Positions 5,781 through 6,511 of a DNA stretch of 6,511 nucleotides are shown here, piece by piece. A model generated the notes under the pieces. It saw nothing but the letters and a program-made list of their open reading frames with translations. It was not told the origin of the DNA and did no database searches. How positions within the stretch are numbered: the stretch's first letter is position 1; every line of letters starts with the position of its first letter. The DNA lies in the NCBI GenBank assembly GCA_016840965.1, contig JAEORI010000060.1, positions 1 through 6,511 on the forward strand. The letters are read 5' to 3'. A program made the position numbers and the translations under genes. This DNA comes from Candidatus Thorarchaeota archaeon (GTDB taxonomy: Archaea; Asgardarchaeota; Thorarchaeia; Thorarchaeales; Thorarchaeaceae).

Positions 5781-6272
5781 TTGACAGAACTAAAATTTGT
5801 GTTTGGAGACCCACGGGTATGCTCAGGATGCATGACATGTTCGAATGTCTGTAGTATGTACTACTTCAAGGTGATTAGTCCGGCGCGCGCACGGAATAGA
5901 GTCGTTAGGGTTGAACCAGCTCTCGATTTTCCACTCTTTTGTAGGAATTGTGATGATGCACCATGTATAGCAGCTTGTCCTGAGCAAGCACTGATGCGGA
6001 CATCCAAGGGTGTTGTCATTGTCAATAACAAAAAGTGTGTAGGACATGGAGAATGCGTTAAAGCATGCCCATACTATGCTATTCGCATCCATCCTGATAC
6101 TGGTAAAGCCTTCAAGTGTATCCAGTGCGGACAGTGTGTGGATCGTTGCCCTGCAGATGCGATATGGATGACTACTGAGAGTGAACTTGCTAAGCGTGAT
6201 AAAGATGGTAGCATGAGAGAGTTGTATGAAAAGTATAGCAAAGAGATCTACAACAAGGAGGACATGCTATGA
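5781..6272 (+). CDS. Polyferredoxin (HycB/AorA-type electron-transfer subunit), four Fe-S motifs, one with Cys-to-His
   Basis: The 163-residue protein carries electrons through iron-sulfur clusters and is the probable redox partner of the AOR encoded next. Four cysteine groups are visible: C14/C17/C20/C24; C54/C57/C62/C66 (CRNCDDAPC, then CP); C86/H89/C92/C96; and C113/C116/C119/C123. This is the order seen in HycB/CooF/DmsB-type subunits, where the first and last groups and the middle two share ligands. In the third group the second Cys is replaced by His89 (codon CAT), so one cluster may be [3Fe-4S], His-ligated or absent. A charged, probably helical tail (about 132-163) follows. No signal peptide or membrane helix is seen, so it is cytoplasmic. 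Translation starts at TTG 5781, 3 bp after the amidohydrolase stop, and the stop overlaps the AOR ATG (ATGA, 6269-6272). The AorA subunit of bacterial tungsten AOR is the closest functional analogue I can name. Confidence 0.88.
   Translation: MTELKFVFGDPRVCSGCMTCSNVCSMYYFKVISPARARNRVVRVEPALDFPLFCRNCDDAPCIAACPEQALMRTSKGVVIVNNKKCVGHGECVKACPYYAIRIHPDTGKAFKCIQCGQCVDRCPADAIWMTTESELAKRDKDGSMRELYEKYSKEIYNKEDML
6257..6261 (+). promoter_or_regulatory. Ribosome binding site for AOR
   Basis: GGAGG lies within the last codons of the ferredoxin gene, 7 nt before the ATG at 6269. Together with the ATGA overlap it indicates translational coupling. Confidence 0.7.
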
Positions 6273-6511
6273 TACCGGGAGTTGGTGGCCAAATCCTGTG
6301 GATAAACCTGACAAAGGGGTCTATTGAGAAACGACCATTGGATGAGAAGAATCTCAAAGACTATCTTCTTGGTGCGGGGTATCTGTCTAGAGTCCTCTTT
6401 GATACCATTCCAGTAGGGATTGATCCACTTAGCGATAAGAATGTATTAGGCATGGCGACAGGGCTTCTCACAGGATCCATGTTCCCACAGGCCTCAAGAC
6501 ATGTCGTTGCA
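6269..6511 (+). CDS. aor: Aldehyde ferredoxin oxidoreductase, N-terminal 81 residues (3' truncated by window end)
   Basis: The enzyme oxidises aldehydes to carboxylates with ferredoxin as electron acceptor (or the reverse at low potential), using a tungsten (sometimes molybdenum) bis-pterin cofactor and one [4Fe-4S] cluster. The visible residues match the start of AOR domain 1: GGQILWINLTKGSIE (6-20), a YLLGAGYLSRVLFD helix (32-45), GIDPLSDKNVL (50-60), then ATGLLTG (63-69) and ASRHVV (75-80). R77 aligns with Arg76 of Pyrococcus furiosus AOR, which lies at the pterin cofactor. Differences from the common pattern are LLGAGY in place of an xLGGRGL/xLGSRGL stretch and GLLTG in place of GPLTG, suggesting a divergent subfamily. 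The cluster cysteines and substrate channel lie beyond base 6511, so the subfamily (AOR, FOR, GOR, WOR4/5, BamB-like) cannot be assigned. It overlaps the ferredoxin stop by 4 bp and is the last visible gene of the operon. Confidence 0.9.
   Translation, partial: MIPGVGGQILWINLTKGSIEKRPLDEKNLKDYLLGAGYLSRVLFDTIPVGIDPLSDKNVLGMATGLLTGSMFPQASRHVVA

Noticed and set aside
5823..6092. Minus-strand open frame rich in Cys
   Set aside because: Its cysteines are the complement of the ferredoxin codons opposite; no independent motif spacing is visible.

Overview
The window looks like a piece of an archaeal chromosome of moderate GC. Several signs point that way: a tungsten-type aldehyde ferredoxin oxidoreductase (AOR) gene with its own polyferredoxin and MoaD-like protein, TATA-like boxes at archaeal spacing, strong Shine-Dalgarno sites inside the operon but none at two genes behind isolated promoters, and two TTG starts. 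An anaerobic or microaerophilic archaeon is the best reading. An Asgard or related lineage is possible, but that is a guess the sequence does not settle. There is no rRNA, tRNA, CRISPR array, insertion sequence or phage gene. No gene-free stretch exceeds about 115 bases.

Left part (1-1841, + strand): the 3' end of a ClC-type chloride channel/transporter with a C-terminal CBS pair, then a PreA-like flavoprotein (dihydroorotate/dihydropyrimidine dehydrogenase fold plus two 4Fe-4S motifs). The PreA-like protein keeps the FMN-site residues but appears to have lost the active-site loop and the catalytic cysteine. Middle (1838-3974, - strand): an M24-family metallopeptidase (Xaa-Pro peptidase type), whose stop overlaps the PreA-like stop tail to tail by 4 bp, and upstream of it a PfkB-family sugar/nucleoside/inositol kinase. 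A 114-bp divergent promoter region follows.

Right part (4089-6511, + strand): a tight operon of a MoaD-like beta-grasp protein ending in Gly-Gly-Gly, an allantoinase/dihydropyrimidinase-type cyclic amidohydrolase, a four-motif polyferredoxin with one Cys-to-His change, and the first 81 codons of AOR. Gene junctions are 0 bp, 3 bp and a 4-bp ATGA overlap, each with a Shine-Dalgarno site in the preceding gene's last codons, so the four proteins are probably co-translated.

Functionally, the MoaD-like protein could supply dithiolene sulfur for the tungsto-/molybdopterin of AOR, and the polyferredoxin would carry AOR's electrons. The unusual element is the cyclic amidohydrolase placed between them. 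With the nearby PreA-like flavoprotein it suggests, as a hypothesis only, anaerobic breakdown of a cyclic amide (hydantoin, allantoin or dihydropyrimidine type) feeding an aldehyde to AOR.
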